DNA from: Spirochaetota bacterium
GTDB taxonomy: Bacteria > Spirochaetota > UBA4802 > JAFGJZ01
NCBI GenBank assembly: GCA_023396665.1
Contig: JAEWVL010000082.1
Location: 1 to 14,701 of the forward strand
DNA: 14,701 nucleotides
Reading direction: 5' to 3'
The translations under genes were made by a program, and so were the position numbers. Below the pieces are notes generated by a model, which ran no database searches, was not told the DNA's origin, and saw only the letters and a list, made by a program, of their open reading frames with translations. Position 1 is the stretch's first letter; each line of letters opens with the position of its first letter. Below are positions 14,344 to 14,701 of the stretch, piece by piece.

Positions 14344-14701
14344 ATGAAAGTCATTAAAGAGGGACTCACCTTCGATGACGTCCTCCTTGTCCCCCGCATG
14401 TCGGAAGTTACCCCAGACAAAGTTTCACTCAGCACCCGTTTAACAAAATCAATCATACTGAACATACCGCTTATGAGCGCGGGTATGGATACTGTGACAG
14501 AATCGCGTATGGCTATTTCAATGGCGCGTGAGGGCGGTATCGGCATAATACACAAGAATATGCCTCTTGAAAAACAGGCCGAAGAGGTTGACAAGGTGAA
14601 ACGCTCCGAAAACGGCGTCATCGTAGACCCCCTGTTTTTATTGCCTCACAACAGTGTTCAGGAAGCCGTTAACCTGATGATGAAACACCACATCTCCGGA
14701 G
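14344..14701 (+). CDS. guaB: IMP dehydrogenase, N-terminal part, runs off the window
   Basis: The first 119 residues of inosine-5'-monophosphate dehydrogenase are visible. This enzyme oxidises IMP to XMP with NAD+ in the committed step of guanine nucleotide synthesis. The N-terminal signature is unmistakable: EGLTFDDVLLVPRMSEV, then LNIPLMSAGMDTVTESRMA, EGGIGIIHKNM, and VDKVKRSENGVIVDPLFL. The visible part ends at the beginning of the CBS (Bateman) module (SVQEAVNLMMKHHISG), so the full-length form with CBS domains is likely. The catalytic Cys loop lies beyond the window edge. ATG 14344 has GGAG at 14332-14335 with an 8-base spacer, and the protein begins at the normal family N-terminus. It is a housekeeping gene with no visible link to its neighbours. 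Confidence 0.96.
   Translation, partial: MKVIKEGLTFDDVLLVPRMSEVTPDKVSLSTRLTKSIILNIPLMSAGMDTVTESRMAISMAREGGIGIIHKNMPLEKQAEEVDKVKRSENGVIVDPLFLLPHNSVQEAVNLMMKHHISG

Overview
The window is a dense, ordinary-looking bacterial chromosome segment of moderate GC with short intergenic gaps. It shows no IS element, phage gene, CRISPR array, tRNA or rRNA. Two exported proteins carry classical lipoprotein signals (lipobox ending LSC or ASC), two more proteins have Sec-type N-termini, and GTG/TTG starts are common. The mix of lipoproteins and large lineage-specific proteins suggests a Gram-negative bacterium, possibly a spirochaete (Leptospira/Leptonema/Treponema-like). That assignment is inference only; no marker in the window settles it.

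Left part (1-3290, + strand): the 3' part of a DKNYY-repeat protein that enters from outside the window, closed by a hairpin terminator. Next come a metallo-beta-lactamase-fold hydrolase with its own promoter and a TTG start, and then a CAP/SCP-domain lipoprotein closed by a strong 12-bp terminator.

Middle (3361-9102): a large exported protein of unknown function on the - strand is divergent from a two-gene + strand unit, across an AT-rich intergenic region. The + strand unit is a small MarR regulator overlapping by 4 bp (ATGA) a four-domain sulfur-transfer enzyme: CoA-disulfide-reductase-like flavoprotein, rhodanese, TusA and DsrE2-like domains in one chain. The promoter ahead of marR lies inside overlapping CAAATA-type inverted repeats that look like an autoregulatory operator. 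The pair is readily explained as a persulfide/sulfane-sulfur handling module with its own sensor.

Right part (9163-13485, - strand): a tight four-gene unit in the order HNH nuclease, an 820-aa protein with a degenerate cyclic-nucleotide-binding-like domain, a GHKL-type ATPase lacking a phospho-acceptor domain, and a small lipoprotein. Gaps are 14, 13 and 0 bases. This is the best candidate for an undescribed signalling system in the window.

Right edge: divergent from that unit is an unrecognised 217-aa exported or membrane-anchored protein. The 5' end of guaB (IMP dehydrogenase) follows and runs out of the window.
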